A DNA stretch of 64,000 nucleotides, taken from NCBI RefSeq assembly GCF_042731755.1, contig NZ_JBHWLR010000008.1:186001-250000 (forward strand), given 5' to 3'. Position numbers and translations under genes: made by a program. Of this stretch, positions 35,723-43,783 are shown one piece after another (the first letter of the stretch is position 1; the number at the start of each line of letters is the position of its first letter). The stretch comes from Promicromonospora sp042731755 (GTDB lineage Bacteria; Actinomycetota; Actinomycetes; Actinomycetales; Cellulomonadaceae). The notes beneath the pieces were generated by a model that saw only the letters and a list, made by a program, of their open reading frames with translations, was not told the DNA's origin and did not search any database.

Positions 35723-37126
35723 TCAGTGCCCGAACGGCTCCTGCATCTGCGGGTTGAGCGACTTCTGCTTGACCCGCTCGGCCTTGCCGTCGATCGAGTC
35801 GTCGATGTCGAACGTGTCGAAACCGATGCCGAGGTCGTTCGAGTAGGCGTAGCCGTTGTAGTAGTACGTGGACCACGTACCGCCGCTGCTCACGCCCTCG
35901 CCGCGGTCGAACCAGGCGACCTCACGCGGGTTGTGCGAGTCCGTGAAGTCGTACACCGAGACGCCGCCCTGGTACCAGGACTGGACCATCAGGTCCTTGC
36001 CCTTGACCGGGATGAGCGAGCCGTTGTGCGCCACGCAGTTCTCATTGGCGGTGTTGATCCGGGGGATCTTGTAGTACGACGCGAACTCGAGCTCCGTCTT
36101 GCCGTGGCGCCCGCGCTCGATGTCGTAGATGCCGTTGGCGCCCAGCTCCGGCGCATACTCGCCGGTGCAGGTCGCGAGACCGCCGCCGCCGAGCTCGTCG
36201 GTGAAGACGACCTTGGTCGCGTCGTTGTTGAACGTGGCCGAGTGCCAGAACGCGAAGTTCTCGGTGTCGCGCACCTGGCTGATCACGCGGGGACGCTCAC
36301 GGTCCTTGATGTCCAGCAGGATGCCGTCACCCATGCACGCACCGGCGGCCAGGTCGTACTTGGCGTAGGTGGTGATGTCGTGGCAGCCGCTGGTCGTGGA
36401 GGCACGACGGTCCGGGTCACCCTCGTAGCCGCCGTCCGGGAACAGCACGGGCGTGGCGACCAGCTCGGCCGACGTCGGCTTCTTCACCGGGATCTTCACG
36501 ATCGAGATGAAGTCGTGCGGCGGCTGGCAGTCCGGGAACGTCGCGTTGGGCGAGTAGGACGACACGTAGGCGTAGAGGTCCTTGCCGTTCTTGGACGGCG
36601 CGAGCGAGTGGGTGTGCGAACCGCACTCGGTCTCGACCGACTTGATGTACTCCGGGGCGAGCGGGTTCGAGATGTCCCAGATCTTGATGCCCTCCCAGGC
36701 CGCCTTCTCGGTGGCGGGGAGGGACGTCGAGGCACACGAGTCGTCGCTGCGGGACGAGTCCGTGGACAGCACCAGGATGTCCTTGTAGACCGAGATGTCG
36801 TTCTGCGAGCCCGGGCAGTAGACCTGCACGACCTGCTCCGGGTTCTCCTTGTCGGAGAGGTCGTACACGGTGAAGCCGTCGTAGTTGCCGGCGAACGCGT
36901 ACTTGCCCTGGAACGCGATGTCCGAGCCGGTGCCCTGGAGGGCGCCGTTCTTGGGCTGGTTGCTCAGGTGGGTCATGTTCTCGGACGCAGACTCGCCCGG
37001 GGGTACGTCCGGAGCTGCGACGTCCGCGGCGACGGGCGCCGCGAAGGCCGTGGCCGCGATCATCGCTGCCAGGGCGGCGCCGGCGGCGCCCCGCACACGA
37101 GGTCGGGTAAAGGTTGGACGACGCAC
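35723..37126 (-). CDS. Secreted LVIVD-repeat beta-propeller protein
   Basis: 467 residues. MRRPTFTRPRVRGAAGAALA followed by a hydrophobic run to AAPVAA is a signal peptide. The mature part is made of short beta repeats of the LVIVD type (FTVYDLSDKENPEQVVQV, IKIWDISNPLAPEYIKSV, VSVYDFTDSHNPREVAWF), a likely propeller, with many Cys, His and Asp residues that could bind metal. The start is taken as the GTG at 37126, ten bases after AGGAGG; a GTG three codons upstream would leave only one base of spacing. It is divergent from the DUF305 lipoprotein, and a second DUF305-like gene follows it. Confidence 0.85.
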   Translation of the reverse strand: MRRPTFTRPRVRGAAGAALAAMIAATAFAAPVAADVAAPDVPPGESASENMTHLSNQPKNGALQGTGSDIAFQGKYAFAGNYDGFTVYDLSDKENPEQVVQVYCPGSQNDISVYKDILVLSTDSSRSDDSCASTSLPATEKAAWEGIKIWDISNPLAPEYIKSVETECGSHTHSLAPSKNGKDLYAYVSSYSPNATFPDCQPPHDFISIVKIPVKKPTSAELVATPVLFPDGGYEGDPDRRASTTSGCHDITTYAKYDLAAGACMGDGILLDIKDRERPRVISQVRDTENFAFWHSATFNNDATKVVFTDELGGGGLATCTGEYAPELGANGIYDIERGRHGKTELEFASYYKIPRINTANENCVAHNGSLIPVKGKDLMVQSWYQGGVSVYDFTDSHNPREVAWFDRGEGVSSGGTWSTYYYNGYAYSNDLGIGFDTFDIDDSIDGKAERVKQKSLNPQMQEPFGH

Positions 37127-37387
37127 GGGCGTCACACCTCCTAGGTCGGTTGTGGGCAGTGTTGCTCACAGGGACCTCTCAGGACCAGGAGTTTCGGGAT
37201 CTTTAACATGGTGGTGACAAACCATCACCTAGTGCTGCGGAAGCGACATCCGGCGGTGGTGTTCCCACGTCACAGCACCTTGATAGATTCCGGCGTCAGC
37301 GTCGTCCATGGTTTGTCGCGACCCCGGAGCAGGGGAGCCGATGACCGGTCGATGACGCGGACTTCAGCCCGTACGAGAGGATCGCCC

Positions 37388-38104
37388 GTGAAGACGCTGA
37401 CAGGTGCCGGACGACGAGCCCGCGCCCGGACGGCCGTGATCGGCCTGGCCGTGATCGCGCCGACCCTCGTGCTCTCGGCCTGCAGCCCGGACGAGGTACC
37501 GGAGGCGGTCTCGACGCCGAGCTCGGTGGTCGTGCAGCCGGGCAAGCCGGGGGAGCCCGCACAGACCATCGCGCCCGAGGACTACGAGGGGGCGCCGAAC
37601 GCGGAGGCGCCGTTCTCGAAGGCGGACGCCGAGTTCCTGACCGACATGATCTGGCACCACGGGCAGGCGATCGAGATGTCGGTGCTCGCACCGGAGCGCA
37701 CCGAGTCCGAGCAGCTCAAGAAGTTCGCGAGCCGGATCGACGTGGTGCAGGCCAGCGAGATCGACCTCATGTCCGGCTGGCTGGAGGACAACGACTACCC
37801 CGTGCCCGTGACCGCGGAGGGCGGGGACGGCGAGGGTCCGCGAGCGCCGGAGCACGGGCACGACGCCGACATGCCCGGCATGCTGACCGACGCCGAGATG
37901 GCGGAGATCGAGGACGCGTCCGGGGCGGAGTTCGACCGGCTGTACCTGGAGGGCATGATCAAGCACCACGAGGGTGCCCTCGCCATGTGCAAGGACGTCG
38001 CCGGGTCGGGCAGCGAGGAGCGGGTGCTGGAGCTGGCGAACAACATCGCCGCGGACCAGATGGCGGAGATCGACCGCCTGGACGAGATGCTCGCGGAGCT
38101 GTGA
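37388..38104 (+). CDS. DUF305 metal-binding lipoprotein
   Basis: 238 residues. A basic, hydrophobic leader ends in the lipobox LVLSAC, so the mature chain should start at that Cys and be lipid-anchored outside. The two DUF305 helical pairs are intact: FLTDMIWHHGQAIEMSVLA and LYLEGMIKHHEGALAMC. A His/Asp/Met-rich linker lies between (EHGHDADMPGMLTD). Family members bind copper or other metals through the His-Met sets. The GTG at 37388 has GAGAGG about six bases before it. It is divergent from the LVIVD gene across 261 bases, which hold no other gene. Confidence 0.9.
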   Translation: MKTLTGAGRRARARTAVIGLAVIAPTLVLSACSPDEVPEAVSTPSSVVVQPGKPGEPAQTIAPEDYEGAPNAEAPFSKADAEFLTDMIWHHGQAIEMSVLAPERTESEQLKKFASRIDVVQASEIDLMSGWLEDNDYPVPVTAEGGDGEGPRAPEHGHDADMPGMLTDAEMAEIEDASGAEFDRLYLEGMIKHHEGALAMCKDVAGSGSEERVLELANNIAADQMAEIDRLDEMLAEL

Positions 38105-38138
38105 CAGCGGAGCTGTGACAGCTCGGCGCTGACATGAC

Positions 38139-38178
38139 GATCGCCGGAAACGGAGCGGGTGCTCCGTTCCCGGCGATC
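38139..38178. terminator. Two-way terminator hairpin
   Basis: GATCGCCGGAAACGGAGC (38139-38156) pairs with the arm 38161-38178 over a GGGT loop, with one mismatch in 18. It lies between the stops of the convergent DUF305 lipoprotein and heptad-repeat genes and can serve both. Confidence 0.8.
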
Positions 38179-38221
38179 AAGGGTGACCGGCGGCGGCCCC
38201 ACCAGGCCGCCGCCGATCACG

Positions 38222-40525
38222 TCAGACGCGGCGCCGACCCAGCAGGATCAGGCCTGCGACGGCCGCCAGCAGGCCGAGCGCCGCGAAGATGACGACGCCG
38301 ATGCCGACGGCGCCAGCCCCCGAACCATCCACCCTGGTGCGGAGCTCGCCCGTGCCGTCGGACAGGAGCGCCGTACCGGACGCCACCTCCGTGGTGCCCG
38401 CGACGAGCTTCGTGGAACCGTCGGCAAGCTGCTGCGTGCCGTCGGCCAGTGTCACGGCGCCGCCGGCCAGCTTCTGGGTGCCCTCGTCCAGCGCACCCGT
38501 GCCCTGGACGAGCGTGCGGGTGCCCACCCGGGCCTCCTTGAGCCCGTCGCGGACCTTGACCGACCCGTCGGCCAGCCTCTGCGACTTCTCGACCTTGGGG
38601 ACGACGCGGTCGCGCACCTGGATGATGCCGTCGACCAGGCGGCCGGAACCGTCGTAGAGCTGTCCGACCCCGGAGACAAGGGCAGGCGTCTGGCCCGCGA
38701 GCTCGGCGTTGCCGTCGGCGACCCGGGTGGCACCCGAGAGCAGCTCAGGCAGCTTGCCCTTGAGCTGACCGGTGCCGGCAGCGAGCTCGCTGTTCCCGTC
38801 AGCGACCCGCGTGGCACCCGACAGCAGCTCAGGCAGCTTGCCCTTGAGCTGACCCGTTCCCGCAGCGAGCTCGGTGTTCCCGTTGGCCACCTGCGTGGCA
38901 CCCGAGAAGAGGAGCGGGGTGCTCTGGGCCAGCTGGGCGTTGCCTCCGGCGAGCTGCTGCGAGCCGGCGACGAGCCCGGCACTGCCCGCATGAACCGAGC
39001 CGACACCCGCCACGTATGTCTGGATCCCGGGCGCAAGCCGCCCGACGCCGGCCTGCAGCGCCGCGCTACCGATCTTCGCCTTCTCCGATCCCTCAGCGAG
39101 CTTCGTCGCGCCGGTCTCGAGCGCCGTGAGCCCACCTGCGACCTGCTGCACCCCGCCGGAGACCTGAGCGGAACCGCCGGCGACCTGCTGCGCGCCGGCC
39201 GAGACGGCTTTCGCGCCCGCCGTCAGAGTGCCGAGCGAGGTGCCCAGGTCGGACGCACCGTCCTGCGCCTGCGAAGCCCCCGCACTGACCTGGCCCGCGC
39301 CGACAGCGAGGTCGCCCGAGGCCGCGGCAAGTCCCTGGAGCTGAGCCTTCAGCGTCGGGTCGTCCGTTGCACCAGCGAGCTGGGCGAGCTGCTCCTGGAG
39401 GCCCAGGTTGCCGTCCTTGACCTGGTTGGCACCGGTGACGAGCCCGCCGATGCTTGAGGCCAGCGTCTTCGCGCCCGTCTCGGCCGCACCAGCGCCCGCC
39501 GCCACCGGGGCAGCTCCATCAGCGACCTGCTTGGCGCCTGCCGCCGTGGATGCCGCGCCATCGACCAGCGTCGGCGTGGCCGAGCGCAGCTGGGTGAGCC
39601 CGGCTGCGACCTGGTCGACGCCGGCATCCAGCGACACCGCACCCTCCGCGAGCTCGTTCGCCCCGGCCTGAACCGCGGCGGTCCCGCCGAGGATCGTCCC
39701 GTTGTTGGCGGCCAGCTGGGACAGCCCGCCGTTCAGCGCCTGGCTTCCGGCGAACACCTTGCTGGACCCGTCAGCAAGCTGGTTGGCTGCGGCGTCGACC
39801 TGTCCGACTCCTGCTGCCAAGTTCTGCGACCCCGTCGCGAGCTGACGCGCACCCGCATCCAGCGGGGTCACCCCGTCGCTGACCTTCGCCACGCCGGCCT
39901 GCACCTGACCGGCCCCGGAAGCCAGCTTCTGCGCACCCGCGTTCAGCGGGGACACTCCGTCGCTGACCTTCACGACACCCGCCTGGACCAGCGCAGACCC
40001 ATCAGCGAGCTGCTCCGCGCCGTCGGCCAGCTCCGGAGCCTTGGTGTTCAGCGTCCCGAGACCCGCGTTCAGCTTCGTGGAACCGGCGGTGAGCTGCAGC
40101 GACGCGTCGGCCAGGTCGGCGACGTCCTCCGCCGTCTCGGCCGTGCCGTCCGCAATCTTCTTGGACCCGTCGTGCAGCTTGATCACGCCCGCGCGCAGCT
40201 CGCCCGCTCCGGAGTCGAGCTGGCCCGCCCCGTCTGCGAGCGCCTCGACGCCCGGCACCACCTCGTCCTGGACGGCAGCGTTGAGGTCCGTCGCCCCGGC
40301 GCCCAGGTCGCCGACGCCGGAGACCAGGTCGGCCTGGACGCCGTCGTTCAGCTCTCCCGCGCCGTCGGCCAACCGGGTCGCGCCGTCCGCGACCTGCCCC
40401 TGGAAGAGGAGCATGAAGGCCGTGACGACGATCGCACCGGCGAGCAGCAGTGCGACGCCCAGCGCGGTCAAGATCGTTGGACCTAAGCCTGATCGTGGTC
40501 TCGGTGATGCATGAAGCTGCGTCAT
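38222..40525 (-). CDS. Membrane-tethered giant LxxG heptad-repeat fibre (YhgE/Pip-like)
   Basis: 767 residues. One membrane segment lies at about 17-41 and another at about 738-762, followed by GRRRV. By the positive-inside rule both ends face the cytoplasm. The whole middle, nearly 700 residues, is a run of seven-residue repeats of the type LxxGAxx (for example LADGAGELNDGVQ), the pattern of TIGR03057 proteins such as YhgE/Pip and the phage receptor YueB. It contains no Cys and almost no aromatic residues. Unlike YhgE it lacks a multi-helix ABC-2 domain at the C-terminus. A fibre or rod outside the cell is inferred; partner and role are unknown. GAGAGG precedes the ATG at 40525. Confidence 0.85.
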   Translation of the reverse strand: MTQLHASPRPRSGLGPTILTALGVALLLAGAIVVTAFMLLFQGQVADGATRLADGAGELNDGVQADLVSGVGDLGAGATDLNAAVQDEVVPGVEALADGAGQLDSGAGELRAGVIKLHDGSKKIADGTAETAEDVADLADASLQLTAGSTKLNAGLGTLNTKAPELADGAEQLADGSALVQAGVVKVSDGVSPLNAGAQKLASGAGQVQAGVAKVSDGVTPLDAGARQLATGSQNLAAGVGQVDAAANQLADGSSKVFAGSQALNGGLSQLAANNGTILGGTAAVQAGANELAEGAVSLDAGVDQVAAGLTQLRSATPTLVDGAASTAAGAKQVADGAAPVAAGAGAAETGAKTLASSIGGLVTGANQVKDGNLGLQEQLAQLAGATDDPTLKAQLQGLAAASGDLAVGAGQVSAGASQAQDGASDLGTSLGTLTAGAKAVSAGAQQVAGGSAQVSGGVQQVAGGLTALETGATKLAEGSEKAKIGSAALQAGVGRLAPGIQTYVAGVGSVHAGSAGLVAGSQQLAGGNAQLAQSTPLLFSGATQVANGNTELAAGTGQLKGKLPELLSGATRVADGNSELAAGTGQLKGKLPELLSGATRVADGNAELAGQTPALVSGVGQLYDGSGRLVDGIIQVRDRVVPKVEKSQRLADGSVKVRDGLKEARVGTRTLVQGTGALDEGTQKLAGGAVTLADGTQQLADGSTKLVAGTTEVASGTALLSDGTGELRTRVDGSGAGAVGIGVVIFAALGLLAAVAGLILLGRRRV
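38729..38896 (-). repeat. 84-bp tandem duplication inside the fibre gene
   Basis: Two adjoining 84-base copies (38729-38812 and 38813-38896) agree at about 75 positions and encode the same 28-residue block, which includes GTGQLKGKLPELLSGATRVA. The unit equals four heptads. A second, older pair of 28-residue units (QAGVVKVSDGVSPLNAGA and QAGVAKVSDGVTPLDAGA) lies nearer the N-terminus. This shows growth of the fibre by in-frame duplication. Confidence 0.85.
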
Positions 40526-40678
40526 CGGTTCGCCTCTCGTTCTGCGGGCTTCGTCGCCCCGCGGAAGTTGTCGGACCGGCGCCCCTGCCCGCCGGGCTCG
40601 CCGTCGTTGGCGAGCACGAAGCCCGTGGTGGTGGGCGTCTGCGCAGAAGTTACCCGGGGGTATGGCCCCGCGGAACGC

Positions 40679-40753
40679 TTTTACTGATCACAACTCAGTA
40701 AAGGAGCGAAGATCACCCGCTCGCGCGAAACGGTTCTACTGACCCGAACTCAG
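40679..40753. promoter_or_regulatory. Two copies of a palindromic operator-like motif
   Basis: TTTTACTGATCACAACTCAG (40679-40698) and TTCTACTGACCCGAACTCAG (40734-40753) agree at 16 of 20 positions and keep the same spacing TACTGA-N7-TCAG. In the first copy the dyad is perfect (TTTACTGA and TCAGTAAA). The second overlaps the stop of the ROK gene. They stand about 155-230 bases before the fibre gene, in its upstream region. The form suits a TetR-type dimer, but no such gene is next to it. Confidence 0.6.
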
Positions 40754-41904
40754 CCGAGCCGGGCGTCCACGGCCTCGGCCGAGAAGCGGTCGTCGATCGC
40801 CACCCGGGCCAGCCCGACCAGCACCGCCTCGGGCCCGAGCGCGGCAGCCCGGATCCGTAGGCGGGCGGTCGCCCGAGGCTGCGCCCCCGCGTACACGCCC
40901 GCGCGGATCCCCGCGATCATGGCAGGCACCGCAAGCTCGCCGGCCACGACGAGGTCGGCCGGGTTGAGCACCCCGACGACGACGGCCAACACCCGCCCGA
41001 TCAGCCCCGCAGCCCGCTCCAGCTCCGCCGTCACGAGGGCGTCCCCGCGCTCGGCCAGCGCACGGAGCTCGGCCAGCGAGCCGACGTCGGACCCCGCCTC
41101 GCCGAGGCGGCGCAGCAGCGCCGTCCCGCCCGCCTCCGCGGCGAGGCAGCCCCGCCGGCCGCAGCGGCAGACGGCGTCACCACCGACGTCGACGTGCCCG
41201 ATGTCGCCCGCCCCGCCGTCGGTCCCGCGATAGGTGCGTCCGTCGATGACGAGGCCTGCTCCGAGGAACCGGGACACCTTGACCAGCACGAACGGCTCGG
41301 GTCTGCCGTCCCGCCCGGCGCCGAGCTCGGTGAACTCCCCGTACGCCATCGCGTCGGCGTCGTTCTCGAGGTGCACCGGCACGTCGAACCGGGCGCGCAC
41401 GGCCTCGACGACGGGCCACGCGCCCCAGCCCGGCATCACCGGCGGATCGGACAGGCGGTGGTCGTGCGGGTCCACGGGGCCGGGCACCGACAGCGCGACC
41501 CCGCCGACGGCGGCGGGCTTGATCCCGGCGTCGGCCAGCAGGTCGTCGAAGCCGTCCAGGAGCTGCGGCAGCACCGCCTCCGGTCCCGCCGAGAGGTCCA
41601 CGGTCAGCGACGCGCGGGCCAGGAGCGCCCCGTGTGGATCGACGACCGCGAGCACAGCCGAGTCCAGCTCCAGCGCCGCCACCAGCACCAGCGAGTCCGT
41701 CGGGTCGAACACGAACCGCTCCGAGCGCCGTCCGCCCGTCGCACCCGCATCACCGGCCGCGCGGACGATCCCCGCCGCCACGAGCGCGTCCATCCGCTGC
41801 GCCACGGTGACGCGGGAGAGCCCCGTCGCCTCCAGCACCTGGCTCCGCGTCGTCGCCCGTCCGCTTCGGATGAGCTGCAGGATCTCGCCCGCGCCTGCTG
41901 CCAC
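40750..41904 (-). CDS. ROK-family transcriptional regulator
   Basis: 384 residues. A winged helix at about 5-60 (GEILQLIRSGRATTRSQVLE, then LSRVTVAQRMDALVAAGIV) is followed by a sugar-kinase-like ROK domain with VGGVALSVPGPVDP, LENDADAMAYGEF and the zinc knuckle CRCGRRGCLAAE. It is the last gene of the carbohydrate ABC unit and probably represses it, with a sugar or sugar phosphate as inducer. The start is a GTG at 41904. There are 69 bases between it and the permease, filled by an 18-base repeat. Confidence 0.92.
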   Translation of the reverse strand: MAAGAGEILQLIRSGRATTRSQVLEATGLSRVTVAQRMDALVAAGIVRAAGDAGATGGRRSERFVFDPTDSLVLVAALELDSAVLAVVDPHGALLARASLTVDLSAGPEAVLPQLLDGFDDLLADAGIKPAAVGGVALSVPGPVDPHDHRLSDPPVMPGWGAWPVVEAVRARFDVPVHLENDADAMAYGEFTELGAGRDGRPEPFVLVKVSRFLGAGLVIDGRTYRGTDGGAGDIGHVDVGGDAVCRCGRRGCLAAEAGGTALLRRLGEAGSDVGSLAELRALAERGDALVTAELERAAGLIGRVLAVVVGVLNPADLVVAGELAVPAMIAGIRAGVYAGAQPRATARLRIRAAALGPEAVLVGLARVAIDDRFSAEAVDARLG

Positions 41905-41924
41905 GTCGTTCCTCAGTTCTCTCG

Positions 41925-41985
41925 GGCCGACCGGCCCTTGTCGGCCGGCCGGCCCTTGTCGCTCCCGGGCCGATCAGCCCTTGTC
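41925..41985 (-). repeat. 18-bp repeat, three copies, overlapping a permease stop
   Basis: Units of the form GGCCGRCCGGCCCTTGTC stand at 41925-41942 and 41943-41960 (one mismatch), and a third at 41968-41985 matches 16 of 18 to the first. The third contains the last codons and stop of the permease gene (ADKG, stop). The extra copies thus look like duplicated pieces of the gene's 3' end, placed between the permease and the ROK gene. Confidence 0.7.
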
Positions 41986-42840
41986 TGCCCCCGCGGTCAG
42001 TCCCTCGGTGAGGGCACGCTCGGCCACTCCATACAGAATCACGATCGGCACGGTAAGGAGAACGCTGCCCGCCATGAGAACCGTCTTCGAGACTTCCTGC
42101 CCGTCGGCGAGCCGGGTGAGCCCGAGCGACACGGTCCACAGGTCCTGCTTGGCGGACAGGAACAGGAGCGCGAACAGGAACTCGTTCCACGCGATCATGA
42201 ACGAGTACAGCGCCGTCGACATGATGGTCGGCATCGCGAGCGGCACGGTGATGCGGGTCATGATCTGGAACCGGGAGGCGCCGTCGATCACCGCCGCCTC
42301 GTCGATCGACTCGGGGATGCCCGCGAGGTAGTTGCGCAGCATGTGCACCGAGACGGGCACGGTCAGCGCCACGTACGCGATCACCAGTCCCACCAGCGAC
42401 GACCCGAGCCCCAGCACCTGGAAGCCCACGAAGACCGGCACCGCGATGATGATCGTCGGGAACAGGTACACGGCCAGGAACAGCCACGAGACCTGGGAGC
42501 GCCCGGCGAACCGCAGCCGCGTCAGCGCGTACGACGCCGGCACCACCAGCGCCACGGTCAGCGCGGACGCCGCGACGGCGACGACCGCGGAGTTGCGCAT
42601 GAACCGCCCGAACCCGTAGCCGCCGTCCTCCTCGGAGGCCAGCACGGCGCGATAGGTCTCGGTGGTGATGCGGTCGAGCTGCGGCAGCACCCGCAGCGGG
42701 TCACGCAGCAGGTCGTCGATGCGCACGAAGCTGAGGCTGAGCATGTAGACGAACGGCAGCACGGTCGCCGCGACGAGGGCCACGATGACGACGACGCGCA
42801 GCACCCGCAGCACGCTGCTCTGGACGGACACCGCGCTCAT
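41974..42840 (-). CDS. Carbohydrate ABC importer permease 2 (MalG-like)
   Basis: 288 residues with six membrane helices. The EAA coupling loop reads GIPESIDEAAVIDGASRFQI, and the helices before and after match MalG-type permeases of sugar importers. The C-terminus closes with LTEGLTAGADKG, typical of this group. Its ATG at 42840 overlaps the stop of the first permease (ATGA). It works with the solute-binding protein and first permease; no ATPase gene is present, so a shared MsiK-like ATPase elsewhere is likely. Confidence 0.93.
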   Translation of the reverse strand: MSAVSVQSSVLRVLRVVVIVALVAATVLPFVYMLSLSFVRIDDLLRDPLRVLPQLDRITTETYRAVLASEEDGGYGFGRFMRNSAVVAVAASALTVALVVPASYALTRLRFAGRSQVSWLFLAVYLFPTIIIAVPVFVGFQVLGLGSSLVGLVIAYVALTVPVSVHMLRNYLAGIPESIDEAAVIDGASRFQIMTRITVPLAMPTIMSTALYSFMIAWNEFLFALLFLSAKQDLWTVSLGLTRLADGQEVSKTVLMAGSVLLTVPIVILYGVAERALTEGLTAGADKG

Positions 42841-43781
42841 CGCGTCTCCTCCCGCTGCCGGGCCGTGAGCCGCAGGTAGATCGCCAGCGCGACCCCCAGG
42901 AACACAGCCATCACCGCAGCCGTCGCACTGGCGCCGCCGATGTCGCTCGACCCGGTGAGCTGCTCGAACACCCGCACCGAGGCCACCTGCGTGCCCGCGG
43001 CGCCGCCGGTGAGCAGGTAGACGTCGTCGAACTCGTTGAAGGCCATGACCATGCGGAACAGCACGAGCAGGGCCACCGTGGGCAGGAGCTGCGGCAGCAC
43101 CACGAACCAGAACCGCTGCAGCGGTGTGGCGCCGTCGACCACCGCGGCCTCCTCGATCTCCTTGCTGAGGCCCGTCAGGGCCGCCCCCAGGAAAAGGAAC
43201 GCGAACGGGAAGTAGCGCCAGATGTCGTAGACGATCACGGTGCCGAGCGCCGTGGGCGCGGCCGAGAGGAAGTTGACCGGGTGCTCCCAGCCGAGCACCT
43301 GTGTGCCGAACGCGTTCACCACGCCGTACTGCGGGTTCAGCGCGACCTGCCACACGAACGTGGTGGCCACGACCGGCGCCACGTACGGCAGGAGCATGAC
43401 GGCGCGCAGCGGCGCGCGAAACCGGAACCGGTCCCGGAACGCGAGCGCCGCCACGAGGCCCACGGTGATGGAGCCCACCGTGGTCGCCACCGAGTACTGG
43501 ACGGTGGTCACCAACGCCTGCCAGAAGGCCGGCGACGTGAGCACGTCGGCGTAGTTGTCGAGCGTGAGCTCGTTGAACAGGCCGTTGCGAGCCACGTCCA
43601 CGTAGCGCGCGTCCTGGAACGACAGCACCACCGTCCACACGATGGGGACCACGATGATCGCGGCCGTCACCAGCACCACCGGCGCGACGAGCGTGATCCC
43701 GTCGCGGCTCTCGCGGCCGCGCAGCTTCGACGACGGCACGCCCCTCCCGCTGCGCAGGCGCCCCTCCTTGACCCGCCTCAT
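42837..43781 (-). CDS. Carbohydrate ABC importer permease 1 (MalF-like)
   Basis: 314 residues, six membrane helices after a basic cytoplasmic start (MRRVKEGRLRSGRG). The EAA loop reads LSKEIEEAAVVDGATPLQRF. It has the MalF-type core FRAVMLL-like segment (RAPLRAVMLLPYVAPVVATT) and NEFDDVYLLTGG. The ATG at 43781 lies two bases before the solute-binding-protein stop codon, and its 3' end overlaps permease 2. It imports an oligosaccharide whose identity is suggested only by the neighbouring MGH1-like glycosidase. Confidence 0.93.
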   Translation of the reverse strand: MRRVKEGRLRSGRGVPSSKLRGRESRDGITLVAPVVLVTAAIIVVPIVWTVVLSFQDARYVDVARNGLFNELTLDNYADVLTSPAFWQALVTTVQYSVATTVGSITVGLVAALAFRDRFRFRAPLRAVMLLPYVAPVVATTFVWQVALNPQYGVVNAFGTQVLGWEHPVNFLSAAPTALGTVIVYDIWRYFPFAFLFLGAALTGLSKEIEEAAVVDGATPLQRFWFVVLPQLLPTVALLVLFRMVMAFNEFDDVYLLTGGAAGTQVASVRVFEQLTGSSDIGGASATAAVMAVFLGVALAIYLRLTARQREETR

Positions 43782-43783
43782 AG

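Noticed and set aside
41974..43781. Missing ATPase as a sign of a broken importer
   Set aside because: Actinobacterial sugar importers commonly share one ATPase encoded elsewhere, so its absence is normal.
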